Shown: one piece after another, positions 24,740 through 32,483 of the stretch
Numbering within the stretch: position 1 is the first letter of the stretch
How the letters are laid out: each line of letters begins with the position of its first letter
From: Blastococcus sp. CT_GayMR19
GTDB taxonomy: Bacteria; Actinomycetota; Actinomycetes; Mycobacteriales; Geodermatophilaceae
Assembly (NCBI RefSeq): GCF_004570385.1
Contig: NZ_SPQL01000021.1
Span: 1-51,979 of the forward strand
DNA: 51,979 nt
Direction: 5' to 3'
Made by a program: the position numbers and the translations under genes
Notes under the pieces: generated by a model
Told to the model about the DNA's origin: nothing
Databases searched by the model: none
The model's input: the letters and a program-made list of their open reading frames with translations, nothing else

Positions 24740-26095
24740 TCAGGCGAGCGCGGAACCGGCTCGGGGATCCTCGGCGACCAGGGGCTCGGCCACCCGCAGC
24801 GCGGGCGGTGGGTCGTCCAGACCGTCGAGCAGGTGCCCCATCCGGCGCTGCTTCGTCCGGAGGTACACCAGGTTCTCCGGGTTCGGCACGATCTGCAGCG
24901 ACTCCCGGGCGACGATCTCCAGCCCGTACCCCTCCAGGCCGCCGTACTTGGCCGGGTTGTTGGTGAGCAGGCGCAGCCTCCGGGCGCCGAGGTCCACCAG
25001 GATCTGCGCGCCGACCCCGTACTCGCGGCTGTCGACCGGCACGCCCAGGTCGAGGTTCGCGTCGACGGTGTCGCGGCCGGCGTCCTGCAGGCCGTAGGCG
25101 CGCAGCTTGTGACCGAGGCCGATGCCCCGGCCCTCGTGACCCCGGAGGTAGACGACCGCACCCCGGCCGACCGCGGCCACCCGGGTCATCGCCGCCTCCA
25201 GCTGCGGTCCGCAGTCGCAGCGGAGCGAGCGGAAGATGTCGCCGGTCAGGCACTCGCTGTGCACCCGCACGAGGAGGTCGTCCCCGGACGCGACGTCGCC
25301 GAGCGTGAAGGCGACGTGCTCGGTCCCGTCCAGGATCGACCGGAAGCTGATGCACCGGAACTCGCCCCAGGGGGTCGGCACCCGCGCGTCGCCGGTCCGC
25401 TCCACGAGCACGTCGACGCGTCGGCGGTACCGGATCAGGTCGGCGATCGTGATCACCGGCAGCCCGTGCTCGGCCGCGAACCGGAGCAGGTCGGGACGGC
25501 GGGCCATCGTGCCGTCGTCGTTGACGATCTCGCAGATGACCCCGGCCGGCGTGAGACCGGCCAGCCGGGTCAGGTCGACCGCCGCCTCGGTGTGGCCGGC
25601 CCGCTTGAGGACGCCACCCTCGCGGGCCCGCAGCGGGAAGACGTGCCCGGGCCGGTTGAAGGCGGCGCCGCCCAGCCCGGCATCCGCCAGCCCCCGGATG
25701 GTCGCGGCCCGGTCGGCCGCGGAGATCCCGGTCGTGGTCCCCGCGGCCAGGTCGACCGTGTGGGTGAACGCGGTCCGCTGCTGCTCGGTGTTGTGGTCGC
25801 CCACCATCAGCGGCAGGTCGAGCGCGTCGCAGCGCTCCCCGGTCAGCGCCACGCACACCACGCCCGACGTGTGGCGCACCATGAAGGCGAGATCGCCCGG
25901 CGTGACGTGCTCGGCGGCCATCACGAGGTCGCCCTCGTTCTCGCGGTCCTCGTCGTCGACGACGATGACCATGCCGCCGTCGGCGATCTCCTGCAGGGCC
26001 AGCTCGATGGGATCGAAGTCGCCCGGCGGGCGGCTTCCCCCGGTGCCGGTCCCCTCGGTGCCGGGGGACTCCGGATAGGTCTCCGTGGCGGTCAC
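24740..26095 (-). CDS. ribBA: Bifunctional 3,4-dihydroxy-2-butanone-4-phosphate synthase / GTP cyclohydrolase II
   Basis: Makes both starting units of riboflavin, hence FMN and FAD. The 451 residues form two domains: RibB (about 28-230) with [21 protein letters not shown] and [10 protein letters not shown], then RibA (about 235-430) with zinc ligands in [18 protein letters not shown] and the GTP site [13 protein letters not shown]. Both active sites look intact. The GTG start 26095 has AGGAG upstream. It lies inside a catabolic operon directly after a flavin-dependent oxidoreductase, not with ribC/ribH/ribD, suggesting extra flavin supply for this pathway. Confidence 0.95.
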   Translation of the reverse strand: MTATETYPESPGTEGTGTGGSRPPGDFDPIELALQEIADGGMVIVVDDEDRENEGDLVMAAEHVTPGDLAFMVRHTSGVVCVALTGERCDALDLPLMVGDHNTEQQRTAFTHTVDLAAGTTTGISAADRAATIRGLADAGLGGAAFNRPGHVFPLRAREGGVLKRAGHTEAAVDLTRLAGLTPAGVICEIVNDDGTMARRPDLLRFAAEHGLPVITIADLIRYRRRVDVLVERTGDARVPTPWGEFRCISFRSILDGTEHVAFTLGDVASGDDLLVRVHSECLTGDIFRSLRCDCGPQLEAAMTRVAAVGRGAVVYLRGHEGRGIGLGHKLRAYGLQDAGRDTVDANLDLGVPVDSREYGVGAQILVDLGARRLRLLTNNPAKYGGLEGYGLEIVARESLQIVPNPENLVYLRTKQRRMGHLLDGLDDPPPALRVAEPLVAEDPRAGSALA

Positions 26096-26125
26096 AGCGC
26101 TCCTGCTCTGCGCGAAGGTGCGAGG

Positions 26126-27373
26126 TCAGGCCTCGTAGGGGGTCATCTCGTCGAGCGCCGGCTTGACGTGCTCCATGAACAGCTCGAGCTGCCGGACGAC
26201 GCTCTCGGCCGGCTGCTGCGCCCAGTGGTAGATGAGCACCACGTACTCGGCCGGCAGCTGCCGCCACAGCTCCACGTACTGGTCGCGCACCTGCTCCGGC
26301 GTGCCGACGACCCAGAGGCCCGAGTTGATCACCGAGTCGACGCCCTTCTCGGGGTCGAACTTCATCGGCGTCGTCCCGGCGTAGAGGTCCCGGAAGATGT
26401 CGACGTCGTACTCGGCGACCATCCGGCGGGCCTCCTCCTCGGTCTCCGCCATCTGCCCCCAGCGGACGAGGGCCTGGTTCTGGCCGAGCGCATAGTTCCG
26501 GCCGGCCGCCGCCGCGGCGTCGACGTAGGCGGCGCCGAACTCCGCGGCCCGCTCGATCTTGGAGAAGTAGGTCGGGATGAAGCCGCGCGGGCCGCAGTAC
26601 TCGATCGTCTCCTTGCTGGCGTTGCTGGAGACGAAGACCGGCGGGTAGGGCTTGGTCAGCGGGCTCGGGGTCACGCTGACCCGGCGGATCTTGTTGTGCT
26701 CGTCCATCTCGCCCGGCGCCCCCATCTCACGGGTGGCCGTCATGGTCCAGTCGACGCCCTCCTCGTAGGGGTAGGGCACCTGCCAGCGGCCCTTGGCCTC
26801 GACGCTGTCCTGCGTCCAGGCCTGGAGGACGAGCTCGACGTTCTCCTCGAAGATCTCGCGGTTGATCTGGTCGTCGGAGATCCGGGCGGCCTGGGTGGCC
26901 TCGTCCAGCTCGGCCATCTTCTCCTGGTTGCCCGACGGCGAGAGCGTCGCCTTCGTCCCGAGGTGCTGGCCGAGGATGTTGGTCCACCGCGCCTGGTAGC
27001 CGCGGGAGAACCCGCAGAACGACCGGCCGCCGGAGAGGTGGTCGATGATCGCCACGTCCTCCGCCACGCGGAAGGGGTTCTGCGCGCTCATCGTGTAGCC
27101 GAGCTGGCCGACCCGGATGCGCTTCGTCATCGCGGCCCAGTAGGCGTCCAGCAGGCCGGGGTTGGGGCCGACCTCGTAGCCCTCGCTGTGGAAGTGGTGC
27201 TCGATGGACGAGATGCCCCACAGACCCAGCTCGTCGGCCGCCTTGACGATGGTCGGCATCTCGCGGATCAGGGCCTGGTAGCGCTCGGCGTCGCGGCCCA
27301 GCGGACGCTGGTCGATGCGCTCCTGGCGGGTCGCCTTCACCTGCGGGTAGAGCTGCAGGATCACTTTCACCAT
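26126..27373 (-). CDS. LLM class flavin-dependent oxidoreductase
   Basis: A 415-residue luciferase-like monooxygenase, a TIM-barrel enzyme that uses reduced FMN (or F420) and oxygen to hydroxylate or cleave its substrate. The family pattern is seen in GISSIEHHF, AEDVAIIDHLSGGRSFCGFSRGY and the late VVGTPEQVRDQYVELW. Members of this length act on organic solutes and heterocycles. It is the first gene of the nine-gene operon; RibBA follows 30 bases later. No separate flavin reductase is seen nearby. Confidence 0.9.
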   Translation of the reverse strand: MVKVILQLYPQVKATRQERIDQRPLGRDAERYQALIREMPTIVKAADELGLWGISSIEHHFHSEGYEVGPNPGLLDAYWAAMTKRIRVGQLGYTMSAQNPFRVAEDVAIIDHLSGGRSFCGFSRGYQARWTNILGQHLGTKATLSPSGNQEKMAELDEATQAARISDDQINREIFEENVELVLQAWTQDSVEAKGRWQVPYPYEEGVDWTMTATREMGAPGEMDEHNKIRRVSVTPSPLTKPYPPVFVSSNASKETIEYCGPRGFIPTYFSKIERAAEFGAAYVDAAAAAGRNYALGQNQALVRWGQMAETEEEARRMVAEYDVDIFRDLYAGTTPMKFDPEKGVDSVINSGLWVVGTPEQVRDQYVELWRQLPAEYVVLIYHWAQQPAESVVRQLELFMEHVKPALDEMTPYEA

Positions 27374-27467
27374 GGCCGCCGGCCTCCGCTCGCCTCGCTC
27401 GATGTGGGGTGGGTCACCCCCGTTCCGCCCGGACGTTACGGACCGCGGGAAGGCGTCACATGTGGAA

Positions 27468-27506
27468 TCCGGACAGTGTCTGTGCGTCGCGCTTTGTCTC
27501 CGGACA
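27468..27506. repeat. Direct repeat TCCGGACA in the divergent promoter region
   Basis: TCCGGACA occurs at 27468-27475 and 27499-27506, 31 bases apart start to start (about three helical turns). Each copy is part of a local GACA/TGTC inverted repeat (27472-27480 and 27495-27506). The region lies between the nine-gene operon and the CoA ligase/PucR pair, so it is a candidate binding site for the PucR-type regulator. Confidence 0.45.
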
Positions 27507-27591
27507 CAAGTCGGCCCACCGCCTGCCGCGCCGATACTGGCCGCCGCGGTCGGCGCTCCCGGCCCTCCGTCACCCCCGGAAGGGAGTGGTC

Positions 27592-29559
27592 ATGCCGATC
27601 GACGAGCTCGAGTCCCTGACCGTGGCGTGGTCGCCCCCGCCGGAGGCCTTCGCCGCGTCACCGGCCGGCCGCATGGCGGCGCGGCACGGCATCTCCGACG
27701 CCCGTGAGCTCGCCGAACGGGCGGCCGCGGACCCGGCCTGGTATTGGGCCGCGGGCATGGCGGACCTCGGGATCCCGTGGATGCGCCCCTACGACACCGT
27801 CGTGGACGTGTCCCGGGGGGTCGAGCACCCGCGCTTCTTCCCCGGCGGGCTGCTCAACTGGGCGGACTTCGCGGTGGACCGCTGGGTGCGCGAGGGACGC
27901 GGCGAGGCCCGCGCCGTGTGGTGGGAGGGCGACGACGGCGCCACGCTCACCCTGACCTACGCCGAACTGAAGGCCCGCGTCGACGCGGCCGCGGGCGCCA
28001 TGCGGGCGCGGGGCGTCGGCACCGGCGACGTGGTCGCGCTGCTGCTCCCGATGATCCCCGAGGCGATCACGACGGTCCTCGCCGCGGCGAAGATCGGCGC
28101 CCTCGTCATGCCCCTGTTCAGCGGGTACGGCGCGCAGGCCGTCCGCGCCCGCCTGGAGGACTCCGGGGCGACGCTGCTGGTGACCTGCGACGCCTTCCCC
28201 CGGCGCGGTCGGCCGGTCCCGCTCAAGGAGGTCGCCGACGAGGCGGTCCGCGACCTGCCCGGCCTGACCGCCGTGCTGGTGGTCCGGCGCCTGGGTGCCG
28301 AGGTGCCGATGACGCCGGGCCGGGACGGGTGGTGGCACGAGGAGTGCGCCGCCGCGGAGCCGGTGCAGCAGGCCGAGCCCATGCCGGCCGACGCGCCGTG
28401 CCTGCTGCTCTACACCTCCGGGAGCACCGGCCGCCCGAAGGGCTGCGTGCACACCCACGCGGGGCTGCCGTTCAAGGTCGCCCTGGAGGTGCGGCACGGC
28501 ATGGACGTCGACCGGGACTCCGCACTGCTCTGGCTGACCGACATGGGCTGGGTCATGGGGTCGTTCGTGATCGCCGGGGCGCTGGGCAACGGCGGGACCG
28601 CGGTCTTCTTCGAGGGCGTGCCCGACTGGCCCGAGCCCGACCGGCTGTGGGAGGTCGCCGAGCGCAGCGCGACGACGGTGCTGGGCATCTCCCCCACCGT
28701 GGTGCGGGCACTCATGGCCCACGGGCACAGCTGGCCCGACCGGCACGACCTCCCCCGTCTCCGGGCCATCGGCTCGACCGGCGAGCCGTGGAACCCCGAG
28801 CCCTGGCACTGGTGCGCCGAGCACGTGGGCAAGGGCCGGGTGCCGATCGTCAACATCTCGGGGGGCACCGAGATCGGCGGCTCCCTGCTGTGCGGCTCGA
28901 TCCACCTCCCCGTCAAACCGATGTCCTTCCCCGGCCCGACCCTCGGCGTGCGTGCCGACGTCGTCGACGAGGACGGGCGATCGGTCCGCGGGGAGATCGG
29001 CGAGCTCGTGGTCCGCTCGGTGTGGCCGGGCATGACCAAGGGGTTCTGGCGCGACGAGGAGCGCTACCTCGACGCCTACTGGCGGCGCTTCCCCGGTGTC
29101 TGGCACCACGGCGACCTGGCCTACGTCGACGCGGAGGGGTACTGGTACCTGCTCGGCCGCTCCGACGACACCATCAAGGTGGCGGGCAAGCGGCTGGGCC
29201 CGGCCGAGGTGGAGTCACTGCTCGTGGCCGACTCCCGGGTGCTCGAGGCGGCCGCGATCGGCGTCCCGGACCCGGTCAAGGGTGAGGTGCTGGTCTGTTT
29301 CGTCGTCCTCCACGCGGACGAGGACCCTGGTGCGGCCGTACCGGCGCTGCGGGACGTCGTCACCGCGGCGATGGGCAGGGCGATGGCCCCCAGTGCGGTC
29401 CACGTGGTGGGGGCGCTGCCCAAGACCCGCAACGGCAAGATCCTGCGGCGGGTGGCGCGGGCCTCCTATCTCGGCGCCCCTCCCGGGGACCTGAGCTCGA
29501 TCGAGGACGCGTCCGTCCTGGAGCGGTGGCCGCGTGCGGACAGTGCCCGGGTCGGGTGA
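27592..29559 (+). CDS. AMP-dependent acyl-CoA synthetase (acetyl-CoA synthetase-like)
   Basis: A 655-residue adenylate-forming enzyme that activates a carboxylic acid with ATP and CoA. The phosphate-binding loop is YTSGSTGRPKG at about 274-284, followed by TDMGWVMG, GRSDDTIKVAGKRL in the hinge, and catalytic Lys about 616 in KTRNGKILRR. Length and hinge are close to acetyl/propionyl-CoA synthetases, but the substrate cannot be read. The start ATG 27592 has GGAAGGGAG upstream. It is divergent from the nine-gene operon and probably activates its product. Confidence 0.92.
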   Translation: MPIDELESLTVAWSPPPEAFAASPAGRMAARHGISDARELAERAAADPAWYWAAGMADLGIPWMRPYDTVVDVSRGVEHPRFFPGGLLNWADFAVDRWVREGRGEARAVWWEGDDGATLTLTYAELKARVDAAAGAMRARGVGTGDVVALLLPMIPEAITTVLAAAKIGALVMPLFSGYGAQAVRARLEDSGATLLVTCDAFPRRGRPVPLKEVADEAVRDLPGLTAVLVVRRLGAEVPMTPGRDGWWHEECAAAEPVQQAEPMPADAPCLLLYTSGSTGRPKGCVHTHAGLPFKVALEVRHGMDVDRDSALLWLTDMGWVMGSFVIAGALGNGGTAVFFEGVPDWPEPDRLWEVAERSATTVLGISPTVVRALMAHGHSWPDRHDLPRLRAIGSTGEPWNPEPWHWCAEHVGKGRVPIVNISGGTEIGGSLLCGSIHLPVKPMSFPGPTLGVRADVVDEDGRSVRGEIGELVVRSVWPGMTKGFWRDEERYLDAYWRRFPGVWHHGDLAYVDAEGYWYLLGRSDDTIKVAGKRLGPAEVESLLVADSRVLEAAAIGVPDPVKGEVLVCFVVLHADEDPGAAVPALRDVVTAAMGRAMAPSAVHVVGALPKTRNGKILRRVARASYLGAPPGDLSSIEDASVLERWPRADSARVG

Positions 29560-29583
29560 ATCGGGGCCGGTGCAGGGGAAACA

Positions 29584-29629
29584 CACTGCGCCGTCCGTAG
29601 AGTGGAGGATCCCGGCACACAGCGCAGTG
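29584..29629 (+). promoter_or_regulatory. Putative promoter of the PucR-type regulator with flanking inverted repeat
   Basis: CACTGCGC (29584-29591) and GCGCAGTG (29622-29629) are an exact 8-bp inverted repeat around a -10-like TAGAGT (29598-29603), 16 bases before the regulator's start. This is a reasonable layout for autoregulation. No clear -35 hexamer is present. Confidence 0.4.
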
Positions 29630-29644
29630 GAGAGGGGTTCCGTC

Positions 29645-31546
29645 GTGGTCCACCCCTCGCTCGCGGGGTCCGATCTGCTGCTCGCGGGTGAGCCGGCCAC
29701 CGCGGAGCTCAGTTCGTGGCTGGACGCCATCGCGGAGATCACCCGGGCGGCCATCCGCGACGCACCGCTCGACGAGCTGATGGACCTGATCGCCGGCGCG
29801 ACGGCCCACCTGACCGGCTACGACTTCTGCGCCGTGTTCGAGGCCGACCTCGAGCGGCGGGCGCTGATCATCAAGGGCTCCTACGGCCTGTCGCAGACCT
29901 ACATCGACACCATCAACGCGCGCACGCCGATCCTCCTGCGGGCGGGCGACACCGGCGAGGGGCCCTCCAGCCGCGCGTTCCGGTCGCAGCGGCCGACCAC
30001 GGTTCTCGACATCGCCGCCGATGCGCCGTCCCGGTCCTGGGAGACCGTCGCCGCCCAGCAGGGGTACTCCTCGCTGCTCGCCGTCCCCCTGGTCGTCGGC
30101 CAGACACCCTTCGGCCTGATCACCTGCTACACCGCCGAGAAGCACGAGTTCTCCGCCCGGGAGATCATCCTGATGGAGAGCATGGCCAACCAGGCGGGGC
30201 TGGCCATCGAGACCGCCCGCCGGCTGGCGGAGTCCCAGGCGCGCGCGGACGGGGCCGCCGAGGAGGCGGCCTCGTTGCTGGCCGACCTCGAGGCGCAGCG
30301 GCATGCCGACGCCAACCACCGCGAGCTGCTGCGTGTCGTCCTGCGGGGCGGCGGCCTGACCGCCATCGCGGAGTCCCTGGGCAGCATGCTGCGGTGCACC
30401 GTGGCCATCGACGACGCGGCCGGCCGCCTGCTGGCCTCGGCGGGCAGCACCGGTCGTCCGGGGACGCGGGACCGGCGGGTGGCCGCCACGTACGAGCAGG
30501 CTCGCGAGCGGGTGGGGAAGGAGCTCGATCTCGAGACGGTCGTGATCCCCGCGGCGCCGGGCGAGCCCGGCGGTACCGAGGGGGTCGTCGTCCCCGTGGT
30601 GCTGGACGAGGAGGTCGCCGGGCACCTGTGGGCGCTGCAGCCGCGGGCGCCGTTCGGCCCGCCCCAGCGCCAGGCGCTCACCCGTGCGGCCGCCGTCGTC
30701 TCGCTCGCCCTGCTCAAGGAACGGACGGCGCAGGAGGTGGAGTGGCGGCTCTCCCGCGACTTCTTCGACGACCTGTTCGACGCCGAGGGCCAGTCCGCGG
30801 ACGCGCTGCGCGCCCGTGCCCGCCAGCTCGGCGCCGACCTGTCCCGGCGGCACACCGTGCTGGTGATCCGGCGGGATCCCGCGGAGGAGAGCACCGGCGC
30901 CCTCCAGGACGACCGGGAGGCCTACGCCCAGCGCTCCCTCCTCTCGCTCGTCCAGCGCACCGGTGGCGGCTGGGGCGGCGCGACGCTGACGGCCACGCGC
31001 AGCGACCACGTCGTCGTGCTGTGGGACGACGCGGAGCCCAATCGATCAGCCCTGGAGTTCGCCGAGCACCTCAGCCGCGAGATCCAGGCGTACGCCAGCG
31101 GGTGGACCGCCACGATCTGCGTGGGCCCGTCCTGCGCCGACGTCCGGGAGTACGGCGACGCCTACCGGCTGACCTGCGGAGTGCTCGACCTCGTCCAGCA
31201 GTCCGACCGCCGCGACCGCATCGTGTCGCTGGACTCGATCGGCGCCTACCGGCTGCTCCTGCAGGTCAAACGGCCGCAGGAGCTGCAGTCCTTCGCCGAG
31301 TCGATGCTCGGCACCGTCCACGTCTACGACCGCAAGCACCAGACCCAGCTCGGCGCAACACTGCGCGCCTACATGGCCAACCGCTGCAACGTCTCGGTCA
31401 CCGCCAAGGCGCTGCACGTGCACCCGAACACGGTGGCCTACCGGCTCCGGCGGGTGGAGGAGCTCCTCGGGATCGACCTCAGCGACCCGCAGGCCATGCT
31501 CCACCTGCAGCTGGCACTGATGATCGAGCGGATCCTCGGCGAGTAG
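29645..31546 (+). CDS. GAF-domain PucR/CdaR-type transcriptional regulator
   Basis: A 633-residue regulator with an N-terminal GAF sensor domain (about 20-200), a central segment with GGDEF-like PucR character, and a C-terminal PucR helix-turn-helix (CNVSVTAKALHVHPNTVAYRLRRVEELL). It likely senses an aromatic or heterocyclic ligand and controls the divergent nine-gene operon and the CoA ligase. The GTG start 29645 follows GAGAGGGG. It is the only full-length gene of the window that ends in TAG, one base before the convergent gene's stop. Confidence 0.88.
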   Translation: MVHPSLAGSDLLLAGEPATAELSSWLDAIAEITRAAIRDAPLDELMDLIAGATAHLTGYDFCAVFEADLERRALIIKGSYGLSQTYIDTINARTPILLRAGDTGEGPSSRAFRSQRPTTVLDIAADAPSRSWETVAAQQGYSSLLAVPLVVGQTPFGLITCYTAEKHEFSAREIILMESMANQAGLAIETARRLAESQARADGAAEEAASLLADLEAQRHADANHRELLRVVLRGGGLTAIAESLGSMLRCTVAIDDAAGRLLASAGSTGRPGTRDRRVAATYEQARERVGKELDLETVVIPAAPGEPGGTEGVVVPVVLDEEVAGHLWALQPRAPFGPPQRQALTRAAAVVSLALLKERTAQEVEWRLSRDFFDDLFDAEGQSADALRARARQLGADLSRRHTVLVIRRDPAEESTGALQDDREAYAQRSLLSLVQRTGGGWGGATLTATRSDHVVVLWDDAEPNRSALEFAEHLSREIQAYASGWTATICVGPSCADVREYGDAYRLTCGVLDLVQQSDRRDRIVSLDSIGAYRLLLQVKRPQELQSFAESMLGTVHVYDRKHQTQLGATLRAYMANRCNVSVTAKALHVHPNTVAYRLRRVEELLGIDLSDPQAMLHLQLALMIERILGE

Positions 31547-31547
31547 C

Positions 31548-32483
31548 TCACGGGCCCGGGAGCCGGTACACGGTGCGCGCGGTGTCCGCCAGCACCCAGG
31601 ACTGCTCCTCGGACGACAGCCCGGACAGCGCCGTCCGCCAGGCGTCCAGCAGCACGGCCATCGACGTCCAGAGCTTCTCGATCGGGAAGTTCGTCCCGAA
31701 CATGGCCCGCCGCGGCCCGAAGAGGTCCAGGACGCGGTCGGCCACCAGCGCGATCAGCCCCGGGTCGACCCGGTGCACGAACGTGCCCTGCCCGGTCAGC
31801 TTGACGACGACGTTGTCCAGCCCCGCCAGCTCCCGCAGGCCCGCCTCCCACGCCCGGACGGTGCTCTCCCCGGTGTCGACCAGCATCCCGGCGTGGACGA
31901 GGACGAACGTCGTGTCGGGGAAGTCGGCCACCAGCTCGGCCGCGTCCGCCATCTGCCCGGGGAAGACCTGCAGCTCGAAGACCCACCCCAGCTCCCGCAG
32001 GACGGCGATGTTCTCCCGGAAGACGGGGTCGCGCATCCGGGCCGGCCCCGCCGCGAAGCGGTACTCCTCGCGCTCGTGCCAGTGCAGCTGCAGCCGCGTC
32101 CCACGGACCAGGGGTGAGAGGGCGACCTGCTCGCGCATCGTCCCGGGCGCGTCGGGGCTGAAGAGGTCCGCGGATCCGATGACGGCCGACGGCCATCCGG
32201 TGGCCTCGTGCACCACCTGTATCCACCGCACCTCGTCGAGCGACCTGTCCAGCGGCCAGTTGGCCTGGACGTAGACCGATTGCGTGATCCCGCAGCCGCG
32301 CGCCTCGGTGATGTACTCCTCCGCCGGATAGTCCCGCCGGATCGGTTCGTACGGACCGAAGATCCGCGGCACCATCTCCCCGCTGAGCCACGGCAGGTCC
32401 CGCTGCCGCCAGATGTGGTGATGGGCGTCGACGACCGGACCGGTGTAGCTGCCTTCCCCTGCCGTGCCGCCCGGTCGGCTCAC
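31548..32483 (-). CDS. Amidohydrolase family protein (lactonase-like TIM barrel)
   Basis: A 311-residue amidohydrolase_2 protein resembling L-fuconolactonase and 2-pyrone-4,6-dicarboxylate lactonase. The N-terminus has VVDAHHHIWRQ with the first metal-binding motif, then the His in FVLVHAGM and the Asp-equivalent strand MFGTNFPIEKLW, where Asn stands in place of the usual Asp. It probably hydrolyses a lactone or cyclic intermediate made by the upstream molybdenum hydroxylase. The GTG start 32483 overlaps the stop of the catalytic subunit as GTGA. Confidence 0.88.
   Translation of the reverse strand: MSRPGGTAGEGSYTGPVVDAHHHIWRQRDLPWLSGEMVPRIFGPYEPIRRDYPAEEYITEARGCGITQSVYVQANWPLDRSLDEVRWIQVVHEATGWPSAVIGSADLFSPDAPGTMREQVALSPLVRGTRLQLHWHEREEYRFAAGPARMRDPVFRENIAVLRELGWVFELQVFPGQMADAAELVADFPDTTFVLVHAGMLVDTGESTVRAWEAGLRELAGLDNVVVKLTGQGTFVHRVDPGLIALVADRVLDLFGPRRAMFGTNFPIEKLWTSMAVLLDAWRTALSGLSSEEQSWVLADTARTVYRLPGP

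Noticed and set aside
29645-31546. A third UAG-Sec gene (PucR-type regulator ending in TAG)
   Set aside because: The protein ends just after its helix-turn-helix as expected for the family, no Sec/Cys motif is near, no SECIS-like hairpin follows, and the downstream bases belong to a convergent gene.
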